From Aliiroseovarius sp. Z3 (lineage in GTDB: Bacteria > Pseudomonadota > Alphaproteobacteria > Rhodobacterales > Rhodobacteraceae): a stretch of 64,000 nt of DNA. A program made the translations under genes and the position numbers. Position 1 is the stretch's first letter, and every line of letters begins with the position of its first letter. A model generated the notes under the pieces. That model did no database searches and had not been told where the DNA came from. It was given only the letters and a program-made list of their open reading frames with translations. The stretch is from the NCBI RefSeq assembly GCF_029105185.1, contig NZ_JAFMZK010000003.1:62001-126000 (forward strand), in the 5' to 3' direction. Of this stretch, positions 52,493 through 61,784 are shown piece after piece.

Positions 52493-52972
52493 TTAGCAGG
52501 TGGTGTATTTTTGTATGTTACGATGAATCTTCAACGACGTTTTGGCAAAACTGTTCAGCTCGTCGTCGGTCAGTTCCAGTGTTTCACAAAGCAAGGTGCG
52601 CGCCATGACCACCATCGCAGACCGCAGATTTGCACCGTCGCCCGTCAGCTTCAAAAGCCATGCCCGACGGTCATCAGGGTCACGCTCGCGCACGACAAGA
52701 CCGCGCGCTTCCAGCTGATCGGCAGCGGTTGTCATGGTCGAGGGCAGCACATTCAACTCGCGTGCCAGCGTGCCAAGCCTTTTTGGGTGATCCAACCAGA
52801 CCAGTATCTTCCGTTCAAAATAGGGCACGTCAATCTTGCTGTCGACCTTGCGGTCGACGTCTTCCATCAGCGATTCGATAAAACCGTGCAGGGCAAAAAC
52901 GCCCAGCAAGGCACCCAGCTCCGGTTCGATCGGTGCATCATGTGAATGGTTGGTTTCATCTGGATGGGTCAT
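52493..52972 (-). CDS. MarR-family repressor of the RND efflux operon
   Basis: A 159-residue winged-helix protein with LGTLARELNVLPSTMTTAAD (recognition helix) and the wing LVVRERDPDDRRAWLLKLTG, where DPxDRR is a MarR hallmark. It is the first gene of the operon with adaptor and pump, 9 bases upstream of the adaptor. An ATTTCA-TTTTC-TGAAAT inverted repeat 38 bases upstream of its start is a candidate autoregulatory operator. Confidence 0.9.
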   Translation of the reverse strand: MTHPDETNHSHDAPIEPELGALLGVFALHGFIESLMEDVDRKVDSKIDVPYFERKILVWLDHPKRLGTLARELNVLPSTMTTAADQLEARGLVVRERDPDDRRAWLLKLTGDGANLRSAMVVMARTLLCETLELTDDELNSFAKTSLKIHRNIQKYTTC

Positions 52973-53009
52973 GGAATGAACTGCGTGAGTCGCGTTGGCG
53001 GTTCTATAA

Positions 53010-53026
53010 ATTTCATTTTCTGAAAT
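53010..53026. promoter_or_regulatory. Candidate MarR operator upstream of the efflux operon
   Basis: Inverted repeat ATTTCA-TTTTC-TGAAAT in an A/T-rich segment 38 bases upstream of the marR start, the usual place for a MarR autoregulatory site. Confidence 0.45.
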
Positions 53027-53105
53027 ATCCAGTACTAAAAATAATTTTCTCGCCGTTAGCGTACGACACCAGCCCGCGTGCCGCGCAACTCAATGGTGCC
53101 CCGAC

Positions 53106-53122
53106 GTAAACTGCCAGTTTAC
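53106..53122. promoter_or_regulatory. Perfect 17-base palindrome in the marR-TRAP gap
   Basis: GTAAACTG-C-CAGTTTAC, with both 8-base arms perfect. It lies in the 390-base divergent gap, about 134 bases before marR and 241 bases before the TRAP binding-protein gene. It is a good operator candidate. Confidence 0.45.
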
Positions 53123-53211
53123 ATTGCGTTGCAGAAATTCCTCCGCAATCATCAGCGCGTTAGCCACTTGTCACCGCACGTTCGCGTCGCGGCCAATTGC
53201 CTCGCATAACG

Positions 53212-53240
53212 CAAATTGGTAAAAAATTATTACCAGTTTG
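53212..53240. promoter_or_regulatory. 29-base inverted repeat upstream of the TRAP transporter
   Basis: Arms CAAATTGGTAA and TTACCAGTTTG match at 10 of 11 positions around an A/T-rich 7-base centre. It is 123 bases before the TRAP binding-protein start and not downstream of any gene, so an operator is more likely than a terminator. Confidence 0.5.
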
Positions 53241-53362
53241 CGAAATATCAATTGAAATCTGGTTTTATCTACGTAGTAATTGCGTGGCAGCGTAAAGTTG
53301 ACCGTTGGTCGGCCCGCGTTCGATCAAGAAAAAAATCGAAAACTCGGAGGAGAATTTAAGAC

Positions 53363-54445
53363 ATGGAACGCCGTAAGTTTCTAAAAGGCGCAGCAATTGG
53401 TGCTGGCGCAACTGCCCTTGCCACGCCGGCACTGGCGCAAGGTGGCAAGACAATGACGATTGTGTCGACCTGGCCACGCGACTTTCCGGGTCTCGGTGTG
53501 TCGGCCCAACGTCTGGCAGCACGTATCGGCGAGCTGTCCGAAGGCGCTCTGAACGTCGAATACTTTGCCGCGGGCGAACGTGTTGGCGCACTGGACGTGT
53601 TTGACGAAGTCGCGTCGGGCAACAGCCAAGCCTATATCGGTGCCGACTATTACTGGACCGGTAAGCACCCCGCGCTGGCCTATTTCACCGCTGTTCCCTT
53701 CGGTATGTCCTACGCCGAGATCAACGCCTGGATCCTGTATGGTGGCGGCATGGAAATCTGGGACAAGGTTCAGGATCAATTCGGTCTGAAAGGTCTGCCC
53801 GCAGGTAACACCGGCACCCAAGCCGGTGGCTGGTTCAACAAGGAAATCGAAAGCGCCGACGACTTCAAAGGTCTGAAAATGCGCATTCCGGGTCTTGGCG
53901 GTCAGGTTCTGGCCAAACTGGGCGCGTCGACCGTATCGCTGCCGGGTGGCCAGATTTATGAAAACCTCGTCTCGGGCACCATCGACGCGACCGAGTGGGT
54001 TGGCCCCTATAACGACTACTTCATGAAGTTCTATGAAGCCGCCAAATACTATTATACCGGCGGTATGCACGAGCCCGGCGCACAGCTGTCGCTGACCTCG
54101 AACAAGTCGTGGTGGTCCAGCCTGTCGGATTGGGAGCGTTCGGTGATCACCGCAGCCGCTCTTGAAGAGAACTCGAACTCGTATTTCGAGGCGATGGCTC
54201 TGAACGGTGAATACCTGACCAAACTCGTTGACGAGCAAGGCGTGGAAGTGCGCAGCTTCGACGAGGATACATGGGACGCCATGGGCGAAGCCGCTCAGGA
54301 AGTGTTCGAAGAAACCGCAAGCTATGACGCATTGGCCGCCGAAGTGAACGATGCCGTTCAGGCCAAGATGCGCGAAATCGGTCGCGGTATCTCGCTCTTC
54401 GAAGGTCAGTTCGTGAACCAGCGTAACCGGATCCTGGATCTGTAA
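53363..54445 (+). CDS. TRAP transporter substrate-binding protein (TakP-like)
   Basis: A 360-residue DctP-type protein. A twin-arginine signal, MERRKFLKGAAIGAGA, ends at about residue 25 (PALA). The mature part has GNTGTQAGGWFNKEI, KMRIPGLGGQVLAKLGAST with the substrate-binding Arg, and TIDATEWVGPYNDYFMKFYE. These features fit the TakP branch that binds 2-oxo acids; other carboxylates are possible. GGAGGAG precedes ATG. A hairpin with T-run follows before the permease genes, so the binding protein should be made in excess. Confidence 0.92.
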   Translation: MERRKFLKGAAIGAGATALATPALAQGGKTMTIVSTWPRDFPGLGVSAQRLAARIGELSEGALNVEYFAAGERVGALDVFDEVASGNSQAYIGADYYWTGKHPALAYFTAVPFGMSYAEINAWILYGGGMEIWDKVQDQFGLKGLPAGNTGTQAGGWFNKEIESADDFKGLKMRIPGLGGQVLAKLGASTVSLPGGQIYENLVSGTIDATEWVGPYNDYFMKFYEAAKYYYTGGMHEPGAQLSLTSNKSWWSSLSDWERSVITAAALEENSNSYFEAMALNGEYLTKLVDEQGVEVRSFDEDTWDAMGEAAQEVFEETASYDALAAEVNDAVQAKMREIGRGISLFEGQFVNQRNRILDL

Positions 54446-54474
54446 GCAGTTCCATAGACGAACCAAAAAACCAA

Positions 54475-54500
54475 GGGCGGGGAGGGTTCCCCGTCCTTTT
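54475..54500 (+). terminator. Attenuating terminator between TRAP binding protein and permease genes
   Basis: Stem GGGCGGGGA / TCCCCGTCC (one G-U pair) followed by TTTT. It lies in a 103-base gap inside the operon, the usual place for partial termination that raises binding-protein levels. Confidence 0.7.
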
Positions 54501-54548
54501 CCAAAGGATCACCCAAAATACTGATCCGACGGCCGTTCGGGAGGCGAT

Positions 54549-55547
54549 ATGGCACAAGACAGCACCCATCCAGAGATTCCAAGACACGGTGACCCCGCGA
54601 TCCTAGCGCGGTTGTTCGGCTGGTGCACGCTGACCATATTGGCGGCGTTCCTGATCAACAACGTGTTGATCGTCGGGTTTGGCTATCCTGGCACACAATC
54701 CATCGTAAGCGGTGCAGCACCGGGCGGATGGGTTCACCTTGCGCTGTATGTGACAGCCATCGTCGCGGCTGTGGCCATCGTCCTGCGCGACAAAACAACG
54801 TCACTGCGCTGGGATGCGCATCGGGTCCATAACTTTAACGTCTATCTCATCCGTGCCTTGTTTTGGGCGGTGTTCCTGATTGGAATCGCCGACGCGACAA
54901 TTGCGTTCATGCGAGCCGAGGGATTGATCGAGCCGCTATTGGGGGCCTCAAACGCCAGATTGTTCAGCCGCCCAAGCTGGGTGGGATCTTACGTGCATAT
55001 TCCGCTGCTTGTCATCGCGTTTGGCATAGCGACCGTGACACGAACACTTGGATTTTTCTGGCTGGCTTTCTTGATCGTGATTGCCGAGCTTCTGATCGTG
55101 ATCTCGCGCTTCATGTTCAGCTATGAACAAGCCCTGATGGGCGATCTTGTGCGCTATTGGTATGCTGCGCTTTTCCTGTTCTCATCCGCCTATACGCTTT
55201 TTGACGAAGGGCATGTGCGCGTTGACGTTCTGTATGCCGGGTTCGGTCGAACAACCCGCGGCATCGTCAACGGGATCGGGACGATCTTGCTGGGAATGTC
55301 GACCGCATGGGTCATTCTGGCCGTCGGGTTCGGTGGCAAGCAGTCCATTATCAACGCCCCGGTCAGCAGCTTCGAAATTTCGCAGGCTGGCCCCTTCGGT
55401 CTGTATACCAAATACCAGATGGCCGCCTTCATAGGCCTGTTCGCCATCACGATGCTGATCCAGTTCGTCAGCTATTTCTTCGATGCCGTGGCAGATAAAC
55501 GGGATGAACCCGGCCACCGCGAAATTGCCCAATCTTCCGCGCACTGA
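54549..55547 (+). CDS. TRAP transporter small permease, extended DctQ
   Basis: A 332-residue membrane protein with about eight hydrophobic segments. Ordinary DctQ subunits have about four and 150-200 residues. The C-terminal half (SRFMFSYEQALMGDLVRYWY, DEGHVRVDVLY, about residues 190-320) looks like the standard DctQ domain, and the N-terminal half adds about four helices. GGAGG precedes ATG 54549. It is 10 bases before the large permease. Confidence 0.85.
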   Translation: MAQDSTHPEIPRHGDPAILARLFGWCTLTILAAFLINNVLIVGFGYPGTQSIVSGAAPGGWVHLALYVTAIVAAVAIVLRDKTTSLRWDAHRVHNFNVYLIRALFWAVFLIGIADATIAFMRAEGLIEPLLGASNARLFSRPSWVGSYVHIPLLVIAFGIATVTRTLGFFWLAFLIVIAELLIVISRFMFSYEQALMGDLVRYWYAALFLFSSAYTLFDEGHVRVDVLYAGFGRTTRGIVNGIGTILLGMSTAWVILAVGFGGKQSIINAPVSSFEISQAGPFGLYTKYQMAAFIGLFAITMLIQFVSYFFDAVADKRDEPGHREIAQSSAH

Positions 55548-55557
55548 GGTCTGACAC

Positions 55558-58212
55558 ATGGAACTTTTCTTTCTTTTCCTGCTGATCGTGATCATGGCGG
55601 GTGCGCTGGGGTCCGGTTATCCGGTCGCCTTCGCCCTTCCCGGTGCTGCGATCATCACCATCGGTCTTGCGGCTGGCGCTGGTTACATGTTTGCCGGGTC
55701 AACCGATGCCTATTTCCACAGCGGTGGCCCGAACCAGTGGCTGTCTGCAGGGGTGACCAACCTCAGAGGGGTTTATTGGGAGGTCGAGCGAGACACGCTG
55801 ATCGCCATTCCCTTGTTCATCTTCATGGGCATCATGCTGCAACGGTCAAAGATCGCCGAAGACCTGCTGGTGACGATGGCGCAACTGTTTGGCCCCGTGC
55901 CGGGCGGTCTGGGCATCTCGGTCGTGTTCGTGGGCGCGCTACTGGCCGCCACGACAGGGATCGTGGGTGCGACCGTGGTCGCAATGGGCCTGATCTCGCT
56001 GCCGGCCATGTTGCGTAACAATTACTCACAGTCGCTGGCCACCGGCACGATCGCGGCATCTGGCACATTGGGGCAGATCATCCCGCCGTCGATCGTGTTG
56101 ATCATTCTGGCCGACCAGTTGGCATCCGCCACCGACCAAGCGGGCACCGCGCGTAAAATCCTGCACAAAGAAGCCACGGGCGAGCTGTCCATGCCGTCCA
56201 TGTTCGACGTGGTGTCCACTTCGGCGGGCGAGATGTTTCTGGGGGCCTTCATTCCGGGCATCCTGCTTGTTGGGCTGTATATGCTCTACATCCTGTTTTA
56301 TGCCATTTTGCGCCCGAAACATGCCCCAGCCGTTCATTACGAGGGTGCTTATAACCTCGACTTCCTGAGAAATGTTCTGCTGACGCTGGTGCCACCACTT
56401 GCGTTGATCTTCCTTGTTCTTGGGTCGATCATTGCGGGCATCGCAACGGTGAACCAAGCAGGCGCCATCGGTGCCGCGGGCGCCATGATCATGGCCGGGT
56501 ATCGTCTGCCCAAACCAAGCAGATCGCTTTATTATCCCGCGCTTCTTGCAATCGCCGCCCTGGTCCTTGCCGGGTTCGCTCTTTCCAACTTCGAGATGAA
56601 TGTGAAAGGCGTGACCGACAGCACCGATCAGCTGGGCATCACATTGGGTGTCATCGCGACCATCATGTTGCTTGTCGCGCTTGGCTGGTCCTGCTGGCGC
56701 ATCTTCAAGATTGAAGACACGCTGGCGGGCGTCATGCTGGAAACGGCCAAGACAACTTCGCTGGTGTTTATCATCCTTCTGGGTGCCGCCATGCTGACCG
56801 CAGCCTTCCGCGCCTTTGGCGGCGAAGAGCTGGTGCGTGAGTTCCTGTTGGGCCTGCCCGGCGGGTTCTGGACCCAGTTCCTGATCGTGATGCTGGTGAT
56901 CTTCATCCTTGGCTTCTTCCTTGATTTCATCGAGATCGCCGTGGTCGTGGTGCCAATCGTAGCGCCCATTCTGCTGGCCGATCCAGAAGCCAACATCACC
57001 GCCGTCTGGCTGGGTGTGATGATTGGTCTGAACATCCAGACCAGCTTCCTGACACCACCGTTCGGATTTGCCCTGTTCTATCTGCGCGGGGTGGCCCCGG
57101 CCATCGTCAAAACGGTGCAAATGTATAAGGGCGTAGTTGCCTTCATCCTGTTGCAATTGACGGCGCTGGCGATCGTGGGGTCATATCCTCCGCTGGTGAA
57201 CTATCTGCCGAACCGGGTCAGTTTCCTGTCTGAAACCAGCCCGCCGCCACGCAACCCCCGGCTTCAAATCTGCCTTGAGGAATATGTGGGGCAGAAGCTG
57301 TCGGAAAGCACCGAGATTCAGGACGCGATCGCAACCGCGCGCAACTTCGATCTGGCGGTTCTGCCCGAAGATCTGTCGGACGATTTTACCGACGCGTTGG
57401 AGTCTGCGGACACAGCCGTAGCCGAACTTGAGGCCGCGTTCGCTGGCGCAAGCGATGTAGAGGCTGCTGCCGATGACTATCGCCCGCAGTTGCGTCTGGT
57501 GCGCGGGATCGAGAAACAGATCCGGAGCGCGAATGGCGAGATCGAAAAACTGCAAACGCGGATCAGTCGGATGCGTGACGAAAGTCAGACCTCGGCACGG
57601 ACCGCGTTGGAAGGCGACGTTGCCGCTTTGACCTCAGAGGTCGAGCATCTGCGCGAACAAATCCCTGAAAGCTGGAAAGAGGTTCACGAAACGTTCCAGG
57701 GTCTGACCAACGCCGAAAACGCGGCGCGGACACGCTATCGCCGGGCCGCCGATGGTGCTTATGAGGACGCGCTGGATGTTCTCGCCGTTCTCGAGGCGAC
57801 CGAGGCCTTTACCGCGATGGAGCCACAGTTGCGCGACCTGGAGGCAACGATCAACACCACGCCGGAAGCCGATGCGGAAGAGCTGGTCGATGAGCTGTCC
57901 AAGGCTTTCGGCAAGATTGACGGCGCGGATGATGTCGAAGACGCCCTGAAAGACGCCGCGAAGGCTCTGAAAGGCAGCAAGCCAGACCGGGCCGAGGCAA
58001 TGGAAGCCTATAATACAGCCCTGTCCGCATTCGAAGCACAGATCGCATGGCGCGGGCAGGCAGACGCATCTTTGCGCCCCGGTCTGACAAGCTATGTGGA
58101 CACGATGCGCGGCAGCTTTGGCATCCGCGTTCAGGATCGCTTTACCCGCGAACAAGCCTTGGCCATGGCATCCTGTTCGTCACGCCATCGCGATATATCG
58201 TTGAATTTCTAA
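55558..58212 (+). CDS. TRAP transporter large permease with long C-terminal extension
   Basis: An 884-residue protein. Residues 1 to about 545 are the DctM domain with LIAIPLFIFMGIMLQRSKIA, ASGTLGQIIPPSIVLIILAD and LGFFLDFIEIAVVVVPIVAP, with extra helices in the middle. After the last membrane segment (about residue 545) come about 340 hydrophilic, strongly charged residues rich in Ala and Glu, predicted coiled coil (EIEKLQTRISRMRDESQTSA; VAALTSEVEHLREQIPE). Ordinary DctM has about 430 residues. The extension could be a scaffold or sensor domain; its function is unknown. A strong terminator follows. Confidence 0.9.
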   Translation: MELFFLFLLIVIMAGALGSGYPVAFALPGAAIITIGLAAGAGYMFAGSTDAYFHSGGPNQWLSAGVTNLRGVYWEVERDTLIAIPLFIFMGIMLQRSKIAEDLLVTMAQLFGPVPGGLGISVVFVGALLAATTGIVGATVVAMGLISLPAMLRNNYSQSLATGTIAASGTLGQIIPPSIVLIILADQLASATDQAGTARKILHKEATGELSMPSMFDVVSTSAGEMFLGAFIPGILLVGLYMLYILFYAILRPKHAPAVHYEGAYNLDFLRNVLLTLVPPLALIFLVLGSIIAGIATVNQAGAIGAAGAMIMAGYRLPKPSRSLYYPALLAIAALVLAGFALSNFEMNVKGVTDSTDQLGITLGVIATIMLLVALGWSCWRIFKIEDTLAGVMLETAKTTSLVFIILLGAAMLTAAFRAFGGEELVREFLLGLPGGFWTQFLIVMLVIFILGFFLDFIEIAVVVVPIVAPILLADPEANITAVWLGVMIGLNIQTSFLTPPFGFALFYLRGVAPAIVKTVQMYKGVVAFILLQLTALAIVGSYPPLVNYLPNRVSFLSETSPPPRNPRLQICLEEYVGQKLSESTEIQDAIATARNFDLAVLPEDLSDDFTDALESADTAVAELEAAFAGASDVEAAADDYRPQLRLVRGIEKQIRSANGEIEKLQTRISRMRDESQTSARTALEGDVAALTSEVEHLREQIPESWKEVHETFQGLTNAENAARTRYRRAADGAYEDALDVLAVLEATEAFTAMEPQLRDLEATINTTPEADAEELVDELSKAFGKIDGADDVEDALKDAAKALKGSKPDRAEAMEAYNTALSAFEAQIAWRGQADASLRPGLTSYVDTMRGSFGIRVQDRFTREQALAMASCSSRHRDISLNF

Positions 58213-58236
58213 GCAAGTTCATACACGCGCAAGATG

Positions 58237-58263
58237 GGGCCGGTGTCTGCACCGGCCCTTTTT
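58237..58263 (+). terminator. Rho-independent terminator of the TRAP operon
   Basis: Perfect stem GGGCCGGTG / CACCGGCCC with a TCTG loop followed by TTTTT, 25 bases after the stop. Confidence 0.92.
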
Positions 58264-58430
58264 CTTTGTGGACAGGGTGGCAATTTCGGCCCGGACATAG
58301 GATAAGTGTCGGAAATGCGTGATATACGGTCGGTATAAAACCTTGCGAAATCCGACCATCTGGTGAACCTTGGGGTCGATCCAGAAAACGGGCCGAACAA
58401 GGCTCGAACGCTTCACACAGGGAGTCCTCA

Positions 58431-60014
58431 ATGTCCAAAGAACTAGAATATCTGTCAAAACAGTTTGTCGCGCGCAAACTGTCGCGTCGCCATTTCATGG
58501 GCCGTGCGGCGGCACTCGGCATGACCGCCGCAGGGGCAAGCACGATGCTGTCGTCAGCCGTTTATGCGCAAGGGCCGGTCAAAGGCGGCACGATCCGTGT
58601 CGGCCTTCCGGGCGGTTCGACCACCGACAGTCTTGATCCCGCAACCACAACCAACACGACCGGCACGATGGTCAGCCGCCTGTGGGGCGAGCCGTTGGTA
58701 GAGCTCGCACCCCATGGAGGGCTCGAATATAAGCTGGCAGAGGAAGTGACCGCCTCGACAGATGCCAAGGTGTGGACATTCAAGATCCGCTCGGGTGTTC
58801 AATTTTCAAATGGTAAAACACTAACTGCCGACGACGTGCTGGCAACGATGGAACGCCATGCGGGGGAAGACACGAAATCTGGCGCACTTGGCATCATGCG
58901 CGGCATCACCGGGATGAGCGTCGATGGCGACAAGTTCATCGTTGAACTGGAAACGCCGAACGCCGACCTGCCGTACCTGATGACCGATTATCACCTGATG
59001 ATCCAACCGGACGGCGGCAAAGAAAACCCCGCAGCCGCGATCGGCACCGGCCCATATATTCTGAAAGACGTGGATATGGGCGTGCGCTTCGTGGCCGAAA
59101 AGAACCCCAACTATTGGGGTGATCTGGGCCATGCAGACTCGATCGAGGTGGTGGTGATCAACGACGACACCGCACGCATGGCGGCAATTCAGTCCGGACA
59201 GGTCGATTTGGCTGCACGCGTACCGCCACGGACTGCCGATCTTGTGGCCCGCGCACCCAACATCAATGTCTATTCGACACCTGGACCGGGTCATTACGTA
59301 TTTATCGCCCATTGCAACACCGCTCCGTTTGACAACAACGACCTGCGACTTGCGTTGAAATACGGCATCAATCGCGAAGAGATGGTCGAGAAAATCCTGT
59401 TTGGATATGGCTCGATCGGGAATGACACACCAATCAACAGCTCTTACCCACTGTTCACCGAAATGGAACAGCGCACGTTCGATCCCGACAAGGCCAAGTT
59501 CCACTTTGACAAATCGGGGCATGATGGAGCGATCCTGCTGCGCACGTCTGACAACAGCTTCCCAGGTGCGCCGGATGCTTCGGCGCTGTTCCAGCAATCG
59601 ATGGCCACGGCAGGGATCACGCTTGATATCAAGCGCGAGCCGAACGATGGCTATTGGTCCGAGGTCTGGAACGCTCAACCCTTCTGCACCAGCTATTGGA
59701 GTGGACGACCAACCCAAGACCAGATGTATTCAACCGCCTATCTGTCGACGGCGGACTGGAACGACACCCGGTTCTTCAACGAGCAATTCGACCAGTTGTT
59801 GCTGGCAGCGCGGGGCGAGTTGGACGAGGCCAAACGGACCCAGATGTATGCCGATATGGGCTCACTGGTGCACAATGAAGGCGGTTTGATCTGCCCGATG
59901 TTCAATGACTTCATCGACGGAACAACCAATCGCGTCGCAGGCTGGGTCGAGAACCATAAGGGCTTCGACATGATGAACATGTACGCCCCGATGAAGATGT
60001 GGGTCGTCGGCTGA
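58431..60014 (+). CDS. ABC transporter substrate-binding protein (peptide/nickel-type)
   Basis: A 527-residue SBP_bac_5 (DppA/OppA-like) protein. A twin-arginine signal, ARKLSRRHFMGRAAALG, ends near AVYA (about residue 43). The mature part has VRTGLP-like GGTIRVGLPGG, YKLAEEVTASTDAKVWTFKI, VQFSNGKTLTADDVLATMER and DNNDLRLALKYGINREEMVE. It binds a peptide or a related solute. GGGAG precedes ATG 58431. It is the first gene of a five-gene run that includes two permeases, a fused ATPase and a phosphatase-like gene. Confidence 0.93.
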   Translation: MSKELEYLSKQFVARKLSRRHFMGRAAALGMTAAGASTMLSSAVYAQGPVKGGTIRVGLPGGSTTDSLDPATTTNTTGTMVSRLWGEPLVELAPHGGLEYKLAEEVTASTDAKVWTFKIRSGVQFSNGKTLTADDVLATMERHAGEDTKSGALGIMRGITGMSVDGDKFIVELETPNADLPYLMTDYHLMIQPDGGKENPAAAIGTGPYILKDVDMGVRFVAEKNPNYWGDLGHADSIEVVVINDDTARMAAIQSGQVDLAARVPPRTADLVARAPNINVYSTPGPGHYVFIAHCNTAPFDNNDLRLALKYGINREEMVEKILFGYGSIGNDTPINSSYPLFTEMEQRTFDPDKAKFHFDKSGHDGAILLRTSDNSFPGAPDASALFQQSMATAGITLDIKREPNDGYWSEVWNAQPFCTSYWSGRPTQDQMYSTAYLSTADWNDTRFFNEQFDQLLLAARGELDEAKRTQMYADMGSLVHNEGGLICPMFNDFIDGTTNRVAGWVENHKGFDMMNMYAPMKMWVVG

Positions 60015-60015
60015 T

Positions 60016-60972
60016 ATGCCCTTGCTTGTAAAACTGCTGGCCCAACGCATCGCGTTGGGCCTTCTTCTTCTGCTTCTGGTCTCGGCCCTTATCTTTTGGG
60101 GAACGAACATCCTGCCGGGCGATGTGGCGCAATCCATTCTGGGTCAGTCCGCCACCCCTGAAGCGTTGGCCAATATCCGCGAAGAACTGGGCCTGAACGA
60201 ACCTGCAATCAGCCGCTATTTCGACTGGCTGGGCGGGTTGGTGCAAGGCAATCTTGGCACTGCCCTGACCTCGGGTCAGGATATCGCCTCAAGCCTTGGC
60301 TCGCGCCTGAAAAACACCTTGTTCCTGGCCTTCTGGGCTGCCGTGGTCGCCGTACCCCTAGCCATCTTCCTGGGCCTTCTGGCGGTGCGCTATCGCGAAC
60401 GCTGGCCCGACAAGCTGATTTCGGCGGTCACGCTGGCCTCGATTTCCGTCCCCGAATTCCTGATCGGTTATATCCTGATGTATTTCATTGGCGTGAAGCT
60501 GGGCTGGGCGCCCACCGTGTCGATGATCCATGACGGCATGACCCTTGGGCAAAAGCTAAGCTCAATCGCGCTGCCTGTTGCCGTGCTGACCATGGTGGTG
60601 CTGGCCCATATGATGCGCATGACCCGTGCCGCGATCCTGAACGTGATGCAATCGGCCTATATCGAAACGGCCGAGCTAAAGGGTCTGTCGATGTTCACGA
60701 TCATCTGGCGCCACGCGTTTCCGAACTCTATCGCACCGATCGTCAATGTGGTGATGTTGAACCTCGCCTATCTGGTTGTGGGTGTTGTGGTGGTCGAGGT
60801 CGTGTTCACCTATCCCGGCATGGGCCAGTATCTTGTCGACCACGTCTCGAAACGCGATGTGCCTGTGGTGCAGGCCTGTGGGTTGATCTTCGCAGCGGTC
60901 TATATCGGACTGAACATGGTGGCCGATATTGTGTCGATCCTTGCAAACCCAAGGCTGAGGCATCCGAAATGA
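60016..60972 (+). CDS. ABC transporter permease (DppB-like)
   Basis: A 318-residue permease with about six membrane segments. The N-terminus ends in FWGTNILPGDVAQSILGQSA, the typical DppB opening. The EAA-like loop is in YIETAELKGLSMFTIIWRHA, followed by FPNSIAPIVNVV. One base separates it from the binding protein, and its stop overlaps the next start by 4 bases (ATGA). Confidence 0.95.
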   Translation: MPLLVKLLAQRIALGLLLLLLVSALIFWGTNILPGDVAQSILGQSATPEALANIREELGLNEPAISRYFDWLGGLVQGNLGTALTSGQDIASSLGSRLKNTLFLAFWAAVVAVPLAIFLGLLAVRYRERWPDKLISAVTLASISVPEFLIGYILMYFIGVKLGWAPTVSMIHDGMTLGQKLSSIALPVAVLTMVVLAHMMRMTRAAILNVMQSAYIETAELKGLSMFTIIWRHAFPNSIAPIVNVVMLNLAYLVVGVVVVEVVFTYPGMGQYLVDHVSKRDVPVVQACGLIFAAVYIGLNMVADIVSILANPRLRHPK

Positions 60973-61784
60973 CCAGAATTCCCCCAGCCGCTTTGTTCGG
61001 CCTGTTTTTCACCGGCCTCTATTTTTTCATGGCGATCTTCGCGCCATGGATCGCACCCTATACGATGACGGAAGTTGTCGGAGGTGTGTGGGAACCATGG
61101 TCCGCAGACCACTGGATCGGCACCGACAATATCGGTCGGGATCTGCTTAGCCGTATGATCTATGGCGGGCGCACAACGATTTTCATTGCCACCGCTGCCA
61201 CCATTCTCAGCTTTACGATGGGATCCATTCTTGGCTTTACCGCCGCCGTGATCGGCGGATGGATTGATCAGGTGCTCAGCCGGTTTGTCGATCTGGTCAT
61301 GTCGATCCCAACGCTTATCTTCGCGTTGGTCGTGCTGTCTGTCATGCCGGTAACGCTGCCGATCCTGATCCTTGTCATGGGGCTTCTGGATTCAACGCGC
61401 GTCTATCGATTGGCCCGCGCGGTTGCCGTGGACATCAACGTGATGGACTTCGTTGAAGCCGCCAAGCTGCGCGGTGAAGGGCGTGTTTGGATCATCTTTC
61501 GGGAAATCCTGCCCAATGCGCTGTCACCGCTGGTCGCAGAGATGGGGCTGCGCTTCATCTTTGCGGTGTTGTTTGTTTCAACCCTTTCGTTCCTTGGGCT
61601 GGGCGTTCAGCCACCCAACGCGGACTGGGGCGGTATCGTGAAAGAAAACAAAGACGGTATCGTCTATGGCATCCCGGCCGCCCTTGTGCCCGCCGTTGCC
61701 ATCGCGACATTGGCGATCTCGGTTAACCTTGTGGCGGACTGGGTGCTGAACCGGACCACCAGCCTGAAAGGAGGCCGGGGATGA
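60969..61784 (+). CDS. ABC transporter permease (DppC-like)
   Basis: A 271-residue permease. It has the DppC hallmark DHWIGTDNIGRDLLSRMIYG near residue 50, MSIPTLIFALVVLSV, and EAA loop FVEAAKLRGEGRVWIIFREI with LPNALSPL. It overlaps the neighbours on both sides by 4 bases. Confidence 0.95.
   Translation: MTRIPPAALFGLFFTGLYFFMAIFAPWIAPYTMTEVVGGVWEPWSADHWIGTDNIGRDLLSRMIYGGRTTIFIATAATILSFTMGSILGFTAAVIGGWIDQVLSRFVDLVMSIPTLIFALVVLSVMPVTLPILILVMGLLDSTRVYRLARAVAVDINVMDFVEAAKLRGEGRVWIIFREILPNALSPLVAEMGLRFIFAVLFVSTLSFLGLGVQPPNADWGGIVKENKDGIVYGIPAALVPAVAIATLAISVNLVADWVLNRTTSLKGGRG

Noticed and set aside
53381-54466. Long frame antisense to the TRAP binding protein
   Set aside because: It is the complement of a clear DctP protein with a Tat signal. 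It has no ribosome binding site or family match.
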